64,000 nucleotides of DNA from positions 1,527,090 through 1,591,089 of the forward strand of contig NZ_KI911782.1 of NCBI RefSeq assembly GCF_000515395.1, given 5' to 3'. This DNA comes from Jiangella gansuensis DSM 44835 (GTDB lineage Bacteria; Actinomycetota; Actinomycetes; Jiangellales; Jiangellaceae). The notes beneath the pieces are model-generated. The model was not told where the DNA came from. It did not search any database and saw only the letters and a program-made list of their open reading frames with translations. The position numbers were made by a program, and so were the translations under genes. Positions within the stretch are counted from its first letter, which is position 1. Every line of letters starts with the position of its first letter. Positions 16,712 to 25,695 of this stretch are shown in pieces.

Positions 16712-17577
16712 CCGTTGCCCAGCGCAAACCTCTCGCCCGCAGCGGTACACCTCGTCGCCCGACGGCGAAGAAGATCGCCATGACGTCGGTGGTCGCGGTG
16801 GTCGCGATAGCGTTCCTGATCCCGTTCTACTGGCTTCTGGTCAGTTCGCTGCGCGAGCCGCAGCGCATCTTCGCCGACGCAGGTGAGTTCTTTCCGTCGT
16901 CGCTCACGCTGCAGAACTTCCGGACCGTGTTCAACGAGACGCCCGTCGTCTCGTGGTTCGCGAACTCGGTGATCCTCACCGTGGGGTCGACAGTCGGCTC
17001 CCTGATCGTGGTCACGATGGCCGCCTATGCGCTGGCGCAGATCAGGTTCCCGTTCCGCAACACGATCTTCGTGTCCATCCTCGCCTCGCAGATGTTGCCG
17101 TTCCATCTGTTGCTGATTCCGTTGTTCCTGCTGATGATCCAGCTCAACCTGATCGACACGCATCTCGGGGTCATCGTGCCGATGCTGGCGCATCCGTTCG
17201 GACTGTTCTACATGCGCCAGTACATGCTCGGCCTGCCGCAGGCGGTGTTCGACGCGGCGCGGGTGGACGGAGCGTCCGACTACCGGATCTTCTTCCGGAT
17301 CGTGCTCCCGATGGTGAAGCCGGCGCTGGCAACGCTCGCGATCATCTTCTCGCTCGAGCAGTGGAACGATCTGCTCTGGCCGCTCATCGTCATGCGATCC
17401 GAGGGCAACTACCCGCTGGCTGTGGGCATGACCACGCTCGTCGGCCTGTACCGGCCGCGATGGGACCTGGTGATCGCGGTCGCGGTGATCGCCGTAGTGC
17501 CGATCATGATCATGTTCGTGCTCCTGCGAAAGCAGTTCATCAACGGGCTCGGGCAGTTCGGCACCGGCAGCAAGTGA
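16708..17577 (+). CDS. Sugar ABC transporter permease, MalG/UgpE type
   Basis: 289-aa partner permease. It has six membrane segments and the EAA loop (VFDAARVDGASDYRIFFRIVLP). The ATG at 16708 overlaps the stop of the MalF-like gene (ATGA), and AAAGGA precedes it. The importer must borrow an ATPase from elsewhere, as CUT1 systems of actinomycetes commonly do with the shared ATPase MsiK. Confidence 0.93.
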   Translation: MTVAQRKPLARSGTPRRPTAKKIAMTSVVAVVAIAFLIPFYWLLVSSLREPQRIFADAGEFFPSSLTLQNFRTVFNETPVVSWFANSVILTVGSTVGSLIVVTMAAYALAQIRFPFRNTIFVSILASQMLPFHLLLIPLFLLMIQLNLIDTHLGVIVPMLAHPFGLFYMRQYMLGLPQAVFDAARVDGASDYRIFFRIVLPMVKPALATLAIIFSLEQWNDLLWPLIVMRSEGNYPLAVGMTTLVGLYRPRWDLVIAVAVIAVVPIMIMFVLLRKQFINGLGQFGTGSK

Positions 17578-17687
17578 CCCTCCCCCCACAGAAGGAGCCC
17601 AGTACGGCCCGGCGCGACCTGCCTGCGGCGCTGGCTGCCCTTCTCCGGCCGCCACGATCCAGCCCGAACGACGAGGAGTGACGCTCA

Positions 17688-19220
17688 GTGCACAGCGCGA
17701 TCCTGACCATCGATCCGGAGTTCCGCATCGCCGAGGTGCCGCCGCGATTGTTCGGCTCGTTCGTGGAACATCTGGGCCGGTGTGTGTACACCGGGATCTT
17801 CGAACCTTCGCACCCGTCTGCCGACGACGACGGGTTCCGTACCGACGTGCTGGACCTGACCCGCGAGCTCGGGGTGTCCGTGGTGCGGTACCCAGGTGGC
17901 AACTTCGTGTCCGGCTACCGCTGGGAGGACGGCGTCGGCCCGCGGGAGGCCCGGCCGCAGCGGTTGGACCCGGCATGGCGTTCTACCGAGACGAACGCCT
18001 TCGGGCTCGGCGAGTTCGCCGCGTGGAGCCGTCGAGCGGGGATCGAGCCGATGATGGCTTTGAACCTCGGAACCCGCGGCATCCAGGACGCTTGCGATCT
18101 GCTGGAGTATTGCAACCACCCGGGGGGCACGTACTGGTCCGACCTGCGTACCGCGCACGGCCAGGCGAAGCCGTTCGACATCCGCCTGTGGTGCCTCGGC
18201 AACGAGATGGACGGGCCGTGGCAGATCGGCCACAAGACAGCCGCCGAGTACGGCCGGCTGGCGGCGGAGACCGGCCGCGCGATGCGGATGATCGATCCGT
18301 CGCTGGAGCTGGTCGCATGCGGGAGCTCCCATTCGGGCATGCCGACCTTCGGCGAGTGGGAGGCCACGGTTCTGGAAGAGGCCTACGACCAGGTCGACTA
18401 CATCTCGCTGCACGCGTACTACCACCTGCAGGACGGCGACCTGGCCAGTTTCCTGGCGTCGGCTGTCGACATGGAGGCGTTCATCGACGACGTGGTCTCC
18501 ACCGCCGACCATGTGCGTGCCAAGCGACGGGCGACCAAGCGCATCAACCTGTCGTTCGACGAGTGGAACGTGTGGGACCAGACCGACTGGCGTGAACAAG
18601 GGCCTCCGGAGGGCTGGCCCGAGGCGCCACCGTTGATCGAGGACACCTACACGGTGGCGGACGCTGTCGTGGTCGGCAGCCTGCTGATCGCGCTGCTGCG
18701 ACGCTGCGACCGAGTGACGGTCGCCTGCCTGGCCCAACTCGTCAATGCGATCGCGCCGATCCGTACCGAGCCGGGCGGACCGGCATGGCGACAAGCGAGC
18801 TTCCACCCGTTCGCGCTCACCGCCCGGCTGGCCCGTGGCCGCGTCCTGCGCGTCGACCCGGTGGCACCTGTCATCGCGACCGCCCGATACGGCGACGTGC
18901 CGGCGGTCCACGCCGTCGCCACCTACGACGACGACTCCGGCGACGTGGCGATCTTCGCTGTGAACCGGAACCCGACCGAACCGGTCGAGCTCACGGTACG
19001 GCACCACGCATTCGCGCAACACCGGATCACCCAGCACACCGTGCTGTCCGATGACGACCTCGGAGCAACCAACAGCAGCACCAGTCCGGACCGCGTGATC
19101 CCCGTGTCCATGCCCGTGGATACGTCCGGCCACGGATCCGGACGGGTCTACCTGAAGCCCGCGAGCTGGAACGTCATCCGGCTCACCGATCCAGACCGGC
19201 CGCGTGACCGAGAGGAGTGA
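17688..19220 (+). CDS. Alpha-L-arabinofuranosidase, GH51
   Basis: 510-aa cytoplasmic glycosidase without signal peptide. It hydrolyses terminal alpha-L-arabinofuranosyl bonds in imported arabino-oligosaccharides. The family 51 start (RLFGSFVEHLGRCVYTGIFE) is present, with the acid/base Glu173 in CLGNEMDGPWQ and the nucleophile Glu292 in SFDEWNVW. The TIM barrel is followed by a C-terminal beta domain. GTG at 17688 with GAGGAG about 11 bases upstream. It follows the transporter by 110 bp on the same strand, fitting uptake then hydrolysis to L-arabinose. Confidence 0.93.
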   Translation: MHSAILTIDPEFRIAEVPPRLFGSFVEHLGRCVYTGIFEPSHPSADDDGFRTDVLDLTRELGVSVVRYPGGNFVSGYRWEDGVGPREARPQRLDPAWRSTETNAFGLGEFAAWSRRAGIEPMMALNLGTRGIQDACDLLEYCNHPGGTYWSDLRTAHGQAKPFDIRLWCLGNEMDGPWQIGHKTAAEYGRLAAETGRAMRMIDPSLELVACGSSHSGMPTFGEWEATVLEEAYDQVDYISLHAYYHLQDGDLASFLASAVDMEAFIDDVVSTADHVRAKRRATKRINLSFDEWNVWDQTDWREQGPPEGWPEAPPLIEDTYTVADAVVVGSLLIALLRRCDRVTVACLAQLVNAIAPIRTEPGGPAWRQASFHPFALTARLARGRVLRVDPVAPVIATARYGDVPAVHAVATYDDDSGDVAIFAVNRNPTEPVELTVRHHAFAQHRITQHTVLSDDDLGATNSSTSPDRVIPVSMPVDTSGHGSGRVYLKPASWNVIRLTDPDRPRDREE

Positions 19221-19321
19221 GCTGAGCGTCAGAGACAAGGCCATGTACGCGCTGGGCTGCCGTTGAACGCATGACGAATGACCGGGCAGGCCAACGCGGC
19301 AGATCAGGGAGGTAGCTGGTA

Positions 19322-21427
19322 ATGCTGGCAGAACACGATACTGCGGGACCGCGCCGGCGGTGGCACACCCAGGCCGCGGCGATCCTGGCGGCGGCCGCGA
19401 TCCCGGCGGCGCTGCTCACCCAGACCGCGACAGCCGCGGAACCGCCGAAGGCGACGGCCGAGGCGTCACCGGCGGACCAGGCCGGCGATCTGATCGATGA
19501 GTCACGGGGCCAGATCCCGTTGACCGGGTCCACCTCGCTGCACGACCCGACCTTGTGGAAGGACGACGACACCTACTACGTGTCGGCAACCGGAGGCCTG
19601 GTGCGCAGCGCCCCGAGCCTCGAGGGGCCCTGGACCAACCTCGGCAGCGTGCCTGCGGCGGGCTGGGCACCTCACGTCCAGCGCATCGAAGACACCTATT
19701 ACTACTACTACTCGAGTTCGTCGTTCGGCACGAACAACTCGTCGATCAGGCTCAAGACCACGAAGACGCCCGAAGACCCGTCGAGTTATGTCGAACGCGG
19801 CACGGTGATCAGATCTGGTTCACAGGACCCCGACCACGCGACCTTCAATGCGATCGACGGTGCGATCTGGCCTGATGAGAACGGTGACTGGTGGATCGTA
19901 TGGGGCTCACACTTCGACGGCATCATGATCCAGCAACTGGGCGAGGACATGGCATCGGTCGTGGGTGAGCGCCACCTGGTCGCTCATCGGGAGAGCGAGC
20001 TGTTCCCCATTCTCGAGCCGGGGTGCCCGTATCCTCTGGCGAGCTGCCCGAACTTCAACCGCATCGAGGGGCCGTCCATCTTCGAAAAGGACGGCTACTT
20101 CTACCTGATGGCCGCGTGGGACTGGTGCTGCCGTGCGAACGGAAACGACAACACATACAAGATCGTCGTCGGACGGTCCGAGAACATCTACGGACCGTAC
20201 CTCGACAAGAACGGTGTGGACCTCGCCGAAGGCGGCGGCAGCATCATCCTCAACAGCAGGACGGCTGCGTCCGGTGTGAGCCCGTCGGGGTTGTACCGGG
20301 CGCCCGGAGGACCGGACATCTTCGTGGAGGACGACGTGTACCACCTCGTCTACCACGCTTACCGGCCGCAGAACACGCTGGGTATCTGGCCGATGAGCTG
20401 GCACGACGGCTGGCCCTACCTGAACGAGACGGACGGCGGTCCGTACGACCTGGAAGACGGCGCCCACTACCGGCTGGTCAACCAGGACGGAATCATCAGC
20501 GACCCGGACAGCTTGCAGAATCCAGTGGCCAGTGATCGGTGCCTCACGGCTGACGACGGCGCGGTGATCCAGGCGCGGTGCGACGACTCCTCGCCGCAAC
20601 AGATCTGGGAGATGCACGCTGCCCCTGACGGCACGTGGCGCTTGCGGGGAATGGGCGCCGGCGGCGAGTTCTGCCTCGCCATGGCGGACGACTCGGGCGC
20701 AATCGGCACGGAGGTGGTGACTGCACCGTGCGACGAGTCGACAGATCTGCAGAGGTGGAACCTCGACGACACGGGCCACGGCTTCCACAGAGCCGTGTCC
20801 GAGGGAACCAACCTCGCCGTCGAGGTCGAGAACCACTGCGACCCGGCCGCGTCGTACAACTGCGACGGCGTGATCGGCACCGATGTCGTCGGCGGCATCC
20901 GGCGCGACGGCGACCACACCGCGGGCAACCTCACCCAGGCGGCGAAGTGGCCGCCGCAGCAATGGCGGTTCTCCCGGGTCGACGAGCTCCCGTGCTTCGA
21001 TGTCGTGACCGGACGCCATGCCGGCCCGGTCACCATCACCCACGGCGTGACCTGCCTCGACGGCGCGACGGTCCACGGACCGGTTACCGTCACGGCGGGC
21101 GCGGGACTACGCTCCGTGGACTCCCGCGTGTCCGGACCGGTCCGCGCCACCGGTGCGCTCGAGATCGAGTTCTGCGGTTCACGGATCACCGGGCCGGTCA
21201 CTATCGCGGGCGGAGCCCGCGCAGCGCTCGGGAGTCCCCAGGACGGCTGCGACGGCAACATGGTCACCGGCCCGGTCAGCGTCGCCGGGGTCCGTGGTGT
21301 CACCGTCATCGCCGACAATCGGATACTCGGCCCACTGGCGTGTTCGGACAACGAGCCGGCGCCTGTCGACCAAGGCTTCGTCAACGTCGTCCGGGGCCCG
21401 ACGAGCGGACAGTGTGACGACCTGTGA
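19322..21427 (+). CDS. Secreted GH43 arabinanase with ricin-type lectin and GPV-repeat domain
   Basis: 701-aa exported enzyme. Signal peptide about 1-39 (AAAILAAAAIPAALLTQTATAA). The GH43 five-bladed propeller (about 65-395) has the base Asp75 in LHDPTLW, the middle Asp in NAIDGAIW and the acid Glu in RIEGPSIF, typical of endo/exo-1,5-arabinanases. A ricin B-type lectin domain (about 400-555) shows QxW motifs (QQIW, LQRW, QQWRF). The last 140 residues repeat a GPVTV/GPVxxxG pattern that looks like a short beta-solenoid. ATG with GGAGGT eight bases upstream. It probably cuts plant arabinan outside the cell for the transporter upstream. Confidence 0.9.
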   Translation: MLAEHDTAGPRRRWHTQAAAILAAAAIPAALLTQTATAAEPPKATAEASPADQAGDLIDESRGQIPLTGSTSLHDPTLWKDDDTYYVSATGGLVRSAPSLEGPWTNLGSVPAAGWAPHVQRIEDTYYYYYSSSSFGTNNSSIRLKTTKTPEDPSSYVERGTVIRSGSQDPDHATFNAIDGAIWPDENGDWWIVWGSHFDGIMIQQLGEDMASVVGERHLVAHRESELFPILEPGCPYPLASCPNFNRIEGPSIFEKDGYFYLMAAWDWCCRANGNDNTYKIVVGRSENIYGPYLDKNGVDLAEGGGSIILNSRTAASGVSPSGLYRAPGGPDIFVEDDVYHLVYHAYRPQNTLGIWPMSWHDGWPYLNETDGGPYDLEDGAHYRLVNQDGIISDPDSLQNPVASDRCLTADDGAVIQARCDDSSPQQIWEMHAAPDGTWRLRGMGAGGEFCLAMADDSGAIGTEVVTAPCDESTDLQRWNLDDTGHGFHRAVSEGTNLAVEVENHCDPAASYNCDGVIGTDVVGGIRRDGDHTAGNLTQAAKWPPQQWRFSRVDELPCFDVVTGRHAGPVTITHGVTCLDGATVHGPVTVTAGAGLRSVDSRVSGPVRATGALEIEFCGSRITGPVTIAGGARAALGSPQDGCDGNMVTGPVSVAGVRGVTVIADNRILGPLACSDNEPAPVDQGFVNVVRGPTSGQCDDL

Positions 21428-21479
21428 CAGCCGGCGACGAGTGATAGGCGAGAGTTGACGGGTGGGGACCCCGTCGGCG

Positions 21480-21524
21480 GATCGGCCGGCCGCGGTGTGT
21501 GTACGCACATGCGGCCGGCCGATC
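21480..21524. terminator. GC-rich hairpin after the GH43 gene
   Basis: Perfect 14-bp arms GATCGGCCGGCCGC (21480-21493) and GCGGCCGGCCGATC (21511-21524) around a 17-nt loop. It lies 53 bp after the GH43 stop and before the IclR gene. There is no T-run, as is usual for hairpin terminators in actinomycetes. Confidence 0.65.
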
Positions 21525-21603
21525 GTGGCCGGTTGACCGTACCGGCCAGCGATACGCGTGGTGCGTGGGGGCTGACGGGCCACCTGGGCGAAAGGCGGTG
21601 AGG

Positions 21604-22392
21604 ATGACTGGACCAGGACGTGAGGTGCCCGCAGTCGCGCGGGCGCTGGATCTGCTGGGTCTCTTCCTCGACGGGCAGGGACCGCGATCGGTCCCGGAGA
21701 TGACGGCGGCGCTGGGGCTGCCGCGTAGTACGGCCTACGAGCTCGTGCAGACTCTCGTGGCTCGCAACTGCCTTCGCCCGACGGACTCGACCGGGCGCCG
21801 ATTCGACCTCGGGTTGCGTCTGTTCGAGCTCGGAAGTGCCTACGCCGATGGGGTCGACCTGACCGAGCAGGGCCAGCAGGTGGCGCACGACGTCGTGCGG
21901 CAATGCGATGAGACCGTCCACATCGCCGTCCTCGACGGCACCGAGGTGATCTATCTCGTCAAGGTCGACAGCCCGCACACGGTGCGCATGGTGTCGGCCG
22001 TGGGCAAGCGTCTTCCAGCCCATTGCACCGCGGTGGGCAAGGCGATGCTCGCCGGCTTGAGCGACAGCGACGTGGCGGCGCGCTACGCCGACCCGTTCGA
22101 GTGGGTTCAGATGACCCCGCACACCATCACCGGGCTCGACTCCCTGCTGGCCGAACTGGCCAAGATCCGCCAGCGCGGCCTCGCCTACGACGACTGCGAG
22201 TCCAATCTCGATGTGCGCTGCGTCGCCGCCGCGGTCCGGGATGCCACCGGAGCGGTCGTGGCCGGATTGAGCATTTCCGTCCCGGTGCACCGGTCCGAGC
22301 CGCTGGAGACCGCGCTGGGGCAGTACGCCGCCGTCGCGGCCGAGGACCTGTCGAGGCGGCTCGGACACCGGGCAGCTGTCGGGCGCCACTGA
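21604..22392 (+). CDS. IclR-family transcriptional regulator
   Basis: 262-aa regulator. The N-terminal winged helix (PAVARALDLLGLFL... SVPEMTAALGLPRSTAYELVQTL, about 8-55) is followed by the IclR effector domain with the family motif GKRLPAHCTAVGKAMLAGL (about 130-148). ATG at 21604 with GAAAGG eight bases upstream; a GTG six bases earlier is possible. IclR proteins often control sugar or aromatic catabolism. Its place between the arabinanase and the GntR/dehydratase operon suggests a local target. Confidence 0.9.
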   Translation: MTGPGREVPAVARALDLLGLFLDGQGPRSVPEMTAALGLPRSTAYELVQTLVARNCLRPTDSTGRRFDLGLRLFELGSAYADGVDLTEQGQQVAHDVVRQCDETVHIAVLDGTEVIYLVKVDSPHTVRMVSAVGKRLPAHCTAVGKAMLAGLSDSDVAARYADPFEWVQMTPHTITGLDSLLAELAKIRQRGLAYDDCESNLDVRCVAAAVRDATGAVVAGLSISVPVHRSEPLETALGQYAAVAAEDLSRRLGHRAAVGRH

Positions 22393-22612
22393 TGGCGACC
22401 ACCTCGGGGTCGAGCAGTGGCTGCTCGACCCGCTCGTTCGTGGACGTGAGTCGAGCGTCGATGACATCGGACGTCATCAGCTCCGGCCGGACGCCCGACC
22501 CGGCGGCGGACCCGCCTCTGCCTGGCGGTGGCTGACGCGCACCATTCGCGCCGCGTCAGAGGCGGACGTTCTCTGGCCGGACCAATTCTGTCGTCTCCAA
22601 GAGACGTCAACC

Positions 22613-22620
22613 TATCAGAT
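22613..22620. promoter_or_regulatory. Putative GntR operator (distal)
   Basis: TATCAGAT in the context CAACCTATCAGATGTGTTTG. It has the same core as the sites at 14014 and 14146. Confidence 0.45.
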
Positions 22621-22780
22621 GTGTTTGTGCCCATGCCCTGGGGAGTGGCCGCCAATTGCCTGCGCCCATCATGGCCTCGGTGTGGCTAATCGAGGCGGCA
22701 ATCCCGGCTCCGCCAATGGCCATGGTGCGTACAACCCTGCGGGCGACGGCTCGAAAATCTCGACCGAGACTTGGATGCTC

Positions 22781-22792
22781 ATCAGATATCTG
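22781..22792. promoter_or_regulatory. Putative GntR autoregulatory operator
   Basis: ATCAGATATCTG contains the perfect 10-bp palindrome CAGATATCTG (22783-22792). It lies 13 bp upstream of the GntR start codon, so binding would block its own transcription. Confidence 0.55.
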
Positions 22793-22805
22793 TCATAGTG
22801 ACTGC

Positions 22806-23585
22806 GTGGCTGACGCAGCGACGAACAGTGAGAACGGCGAGGGCCGAGCCGAGCCGTTGACCGACCGAGCGGTCCGGCACCTCGAGGACCTGATCTTCGC
22901 CGGGCAGGTCCAGCCGGGTTCCGCGCTGCCCTCGGAGGCCGAGCTCGCGTCCGAGCTGGGCATCAGCCGGCTGACTGTCCGCGAGGCGGTGCGCAACCTC
23001 AGCGCCCGGGGCCTGCTGGAGGTCCGCCAGGGCCGGCGTCCGACGGTGGCCTTCCCCAACGCCGCGCCCGTCAGCGGGTTCTTCACTGCCGCGCTGCGCC
23101 GCGACCCGCGGGCCCTGCTCGACCTGCTCGAGGTACGGATGGCCATCGAGGTGCACGCGGCGCAGCTGGCCGCCACCCAGGCCAGCCGTACCGATCTGAC
23201 CGCCCTCGAGCTGAGCCTGGAGTCGATGTACCGGGCCGAGGGCGAGGAGGCGCTGAACCTCGCCGACGTCCGCTTCCACGCGGCGGTCGCGGCGGCCAGC
23301 GGCAACCAGATGCTGAGCTTCCTCGTCGAGGGCATGGAGGAGCCGCTGCACAGCAGCCGGCTGGAGAGCCTGCGTGGCTACCTCGTGCGTGGCAAGGCCA
23401 TCGACGCCCTGCTGGCCGAGCATCGCGCCGTCTTCGACGCCATCAGCTCGCGCGATCCGGATGCGGCCGCCGCAGCCATGCGCTCGCACCTCGTGCACAC
23501 CCGGCACGACCTGCGTACGGCGATCTCCCGGCCGATCGACCTCACGACGCCGAACTCCACCTCCACCGGCAGGGAGCCCTCGTGA
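22806..23585 (+). CDS. GntR-family regulator, FadR/FCD subfamily
   Basis: 259-aa regulator. The winged helix (about 15-85) contains LIFAGQVQPGSALPSEAELA and LGISRLTVREAVRNLSARGL. The FCD ligand domain (about 100-235) has the metal-binding histidines in FHAAVAAASGNQ and EHRAVFDAI. GTG at 22806; no clear Shine-Dalgarno is seen, so the message may be leaderless. It is translationally coupled to the dehydratase gene, so it probably senses the sugar acid handled by that enzyme. A broken relative lies at 13836-13997. Confidence 0.92.
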   Translation: MADAATNSENGEGRAEPLTDRAVRHLEDLIFAGQVQPGSALPSEAELASELGISRLTVREAVRNLSARGLLEVRQGRRPTVAFPNAAPVSGFFTAALRRDPRALLDLLEVRMAIEVHAAQLAATQASRTDLTALELSLESMYRAEGEEALNLADVRFHAAVAAASGNQMLSFLVEGMEEPLHSSRLESLRGYLVRGKAIDALLAEHRAVFDAISSRDPDAAAAAMRSHLVHTRHDLRTAISRPIDLTTPNSTSTGREPS

Positions 23586-24751
23586 AGATCACTGATGTCC
23601 GCACCACCGTCGTCGGCACACCGTGGCGTGAGTTGACGTTCGTCGAGGTCCTGACGGACGACGGTCGCGTCGGCCTCGGCGAGGCGCGGATGCTCAACAA
23701 GACCGACACGCTGCTGGCCTGCATCGCCGAGCTGTCCCAGCGCCACCTCATCGGCTCCGACCCGTTCGACGTCGAGCGGCTGGCGTGGAAGGTGTCGTGG
23801 GAGGAGTACGGGCGGGTCGGCGAGGTCACCGCCACCACGCTGGCCATGCTGGACATTGCCTGCCACGACCTGATGGGCCAGGCGCTGGGGGTGCCGGTCC
23901 ACCGGCTGCTGGGCGGCACCATGCGCGAGCGGATCCCGGCGTACGCGAACGGCTGGTACCAGGGCGGCCGAGACCCCGAGCAGATCGCCGCACTGGCCGC
24001 CGGAGTGATCGCACGCGGTTACCGCGGGTTGAAGATCGACCCGTTCGGTGCCGCGACGGCCGAGCTGTCTGCCGCCGAGCTGCGCCGCGCGATCGACATC
24101 GTCGGCGCCGTACGCGACACCGTCGGCCCGGATGTCTCGATCATGGTCGAGATGCACGGCCGCTTCACCGGTGCGACGGCGGCCCGGGTCGCCCGCGAGC
24201 TGACGCCGTTGAGCCCGGAGTGGCTGGAGGAGCCGGTCCCTCCGCACGACGTCGACGGATTGCGGCTGGTGCGCGCGGCCACCGACACGCCGATCGCCAC
24301 CGGCGAGCGTGTGCACACCGTGCCGGAGTTCCGCGAGCTCATCTCCCGCGGGCTGGTCGACGTCATCCAGGCCGACCTCACCCACATCGGCGGTTTCACC
24401 GGGCTGCGCAAGCTGGCCGGCTGGGCCGAGGCCTACAACCTGCTGCTCGCGCCGCACAACGTGTGTGGGCCGGTCGGCACCGCCGCGAACGTCCACTTCG
24501 CCACCAGTGCGCCCGGGCTGAAGGTGCTGGAACACTTCAACGACTTCGCCGACCCGTGGGTGGCCGGCCTGGTGACCGCCGCCCCGGTGGTCGACGCCGC
24601 CGACGGCGCGTTCGCCGTCCCGACGGCGCCCGGCCTCGGACTGCGGCTCGACCACGACGCGTGCACCGAGCGCCCGCGCACCCACGTGCACTTCAACCTG
24701 GTCCGTGAAGGCTGGGAGCGGCGCGACTCCCTCGCCGGAGCGCGGTCGTGA
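23582..24751 (+). CDS. Sugar-acid dehydratase, enolase superfamily (galactonate-dehydratase-like)
   Basis: 389-aa mandelate racemase/muconate-lactonizing-type enzyme. It has the capping domain (1-120) and TIM barrel with K151-x-D153 (GLKIDPFG), metal ligands Glu190 (VEMHGR, with His192), Glu216 (LEEPVPP) and Glu242 (ATGERVHT), and His292 (APHNVCGPVG). The EMH and APHN arrangement resembles D-galactonate dehydratase, so dehydration of an aldonate to a 2-keto-3-deoxy acid is likely. The exact substrate (arabinonate, galactonate or another) is not visible. GTG overlaps the GntR stop. The next gene overlaps its stop. Confidence 0.88.
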   Translation: MKITDVRTTVVGTPWRELTFVEVLTDDGRVGLGEARMLNKTDTLLACIAELSQRHLIGSDPFDVERLAWKVSWEEYGRVGEVTATTLAMLDIACHDLMGQALGVPVHRLLGGTMRERIPAYANGWYQGGRDPEQIAALAAGVIARGYRGLKIDPFGAATAELSAAELRRAIDIVGAVRDTVGPDVSIMVEMHGRFTGATAARVARELTPLSPEWLEEPVPPHDVDGLRLVRAATDTPIATGERVHTVPEFRELISRGLVDVIQADLTHIGGFTGLRKLAGWAEAYNLLLAPHNVCGPVGTAANVHFATSAPGLKVLEHFNDFADPWVAGLVTAAPVVDAADGAFAVPTAPGLGLRLDHDACTERPRTHVHFNLVREGWERRDSLAGARS

Positions 24752-25695
24752 CAGCGTTGACGCAGCTCGCGCCCGCCGACCTGCTGGCGCGGACCGGGCT
24801 GCCCGGAACGGACGCCTACGACCTGCCGGCTTCGGCGCTGCGGTTCGCCGACGGGGCCGAGTACCGGGTCGAGATCCCAAGCGTCGAGGGTCCGGCGTGC
24901 CTCGACGCCGTCCTCGAAGCGGCACGTGAGCTCGAGGTTCCGGTCACCCGAGTGTCGCAGGGCACCGGGGTCGGGCTGATGACCGACGCGGAGCTGGACC
25001 GGATGGCCGCCACTGCCGCGGCGGCCGACATCGAGGTCAGCCTGTTCGCCCGGCCGTGTGCCGGCTGGGACACGTCGGCCATGGCGCGATCCTCGGCCGG
25101 TTCGGTGCTCGCGCCGACCACCCGCGGGCAGGACCAGCTCGCCGCCGTCGTCGACGAGATCGTCCGCGCCGCCGAGCACGGCATCCGCAGTGTCCTCATC
25201 GCCGACATCGGCGCACTCGACGTCTTCGGGCGGCTACGCGCGGCCGGCGATCTACCGGCGGACATGCAGGCGAAGACGTCGGTGATGCTGCCGGCGTCGA
25301 ATGCGGCGACCGCCCGCGTCCTGGAAGACCTCGGCGCGAACACCATCAACGTCCCGACCGACCTGACACTGCCGCAGTTGGCCGCGATCCGCGCCGCCGT
25401 CGCCGTCCCGCTCGACGTCTACGTGGAAGCACCGGACAACGTCGGTGGTTTCGTACGGCACTACGAGATCGCCCGCATCGTCGAGATCGCCGCACCCGTG
25501 CACGTGAAGTTCGGCCTGCGCAACGCCCCTGACGTGTACCCGGCCGGCACCCACCTGGAGGCGACGACGGTGGCGCTGAGCCGGGAGAGAGTGCGCCGGG
25601 CCCGGCTCGGCCTCGACCTGTTGGCCCGGCATCGCCCGACGTCGGTGGGGTCCCGCCCGGGAGCGACCGGTCTCGCGATCCCGATCATCCCATGA
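24748..25695 (+). CDS. Uncharacterised protein, probable TIM barrel (U32-like)
   Basis: 315-aa protein that I cannot assign with confidence. The alternation of strands and helices (VEIPSVEGPACLDAVLEAAREL..., EVSLFARPC, SVLIADIGALDVFGRL, NTINVPTDLTLPQLAAIRAAV, PLDVYVEAPDNVGGFVRHYEI) looks like an alpha/beta barrel, with some resemblance to the peptidase-U32/collagenase-like group. GTGA overlap with the dehydratase stop shows translational coupling. It may act on the dehydratase product, for example as an aldolase, but no catalytic residue is evident. The stop lies at the CCATGA edge of hairpin repeat A. Confidence 0.75.
   Translation: MTALTQLAPADLLARTGLPGTDAYDLPASALRFADGAEYRVEIPSVEGPACLDAVLEAARELEVPVTRVSQGTGVGLMTDAELDRMAATAAAADIEVSLFARPCAGWDTSAMARSSAGSVLAPTTRGQDQLAAVVDEIVRAAEHGIRSVLIADIGALDVFGRLRAAGDLPADMQAKTSVMLPASNAATARVLEDLGANTINVPTDLTLPQLAAIRAAVAVPLDVYVEAPDNVGGFVRHYEIARIVEIAAPVHVKFGLRNAPDVYPAGTHLEATTVALSRERVRRARLGLDLLARHRPTSVGSRPGATGLAIPIIP

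Larger units (their letters stand above)
22393..22805. other. Intergenic region upstream of GntR
   Basis: 413 bp without a convincing gene. It holds a TATCAGAT motif at 22613-22620 and the ATCAGATATCTG site near the GntR start. Short open frames on both strands match no family I recognise. The distant TATCAGAT site, about 190 bp upstream of GntR, may mark a promoter of a lost gene. Confidence 0.5.
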
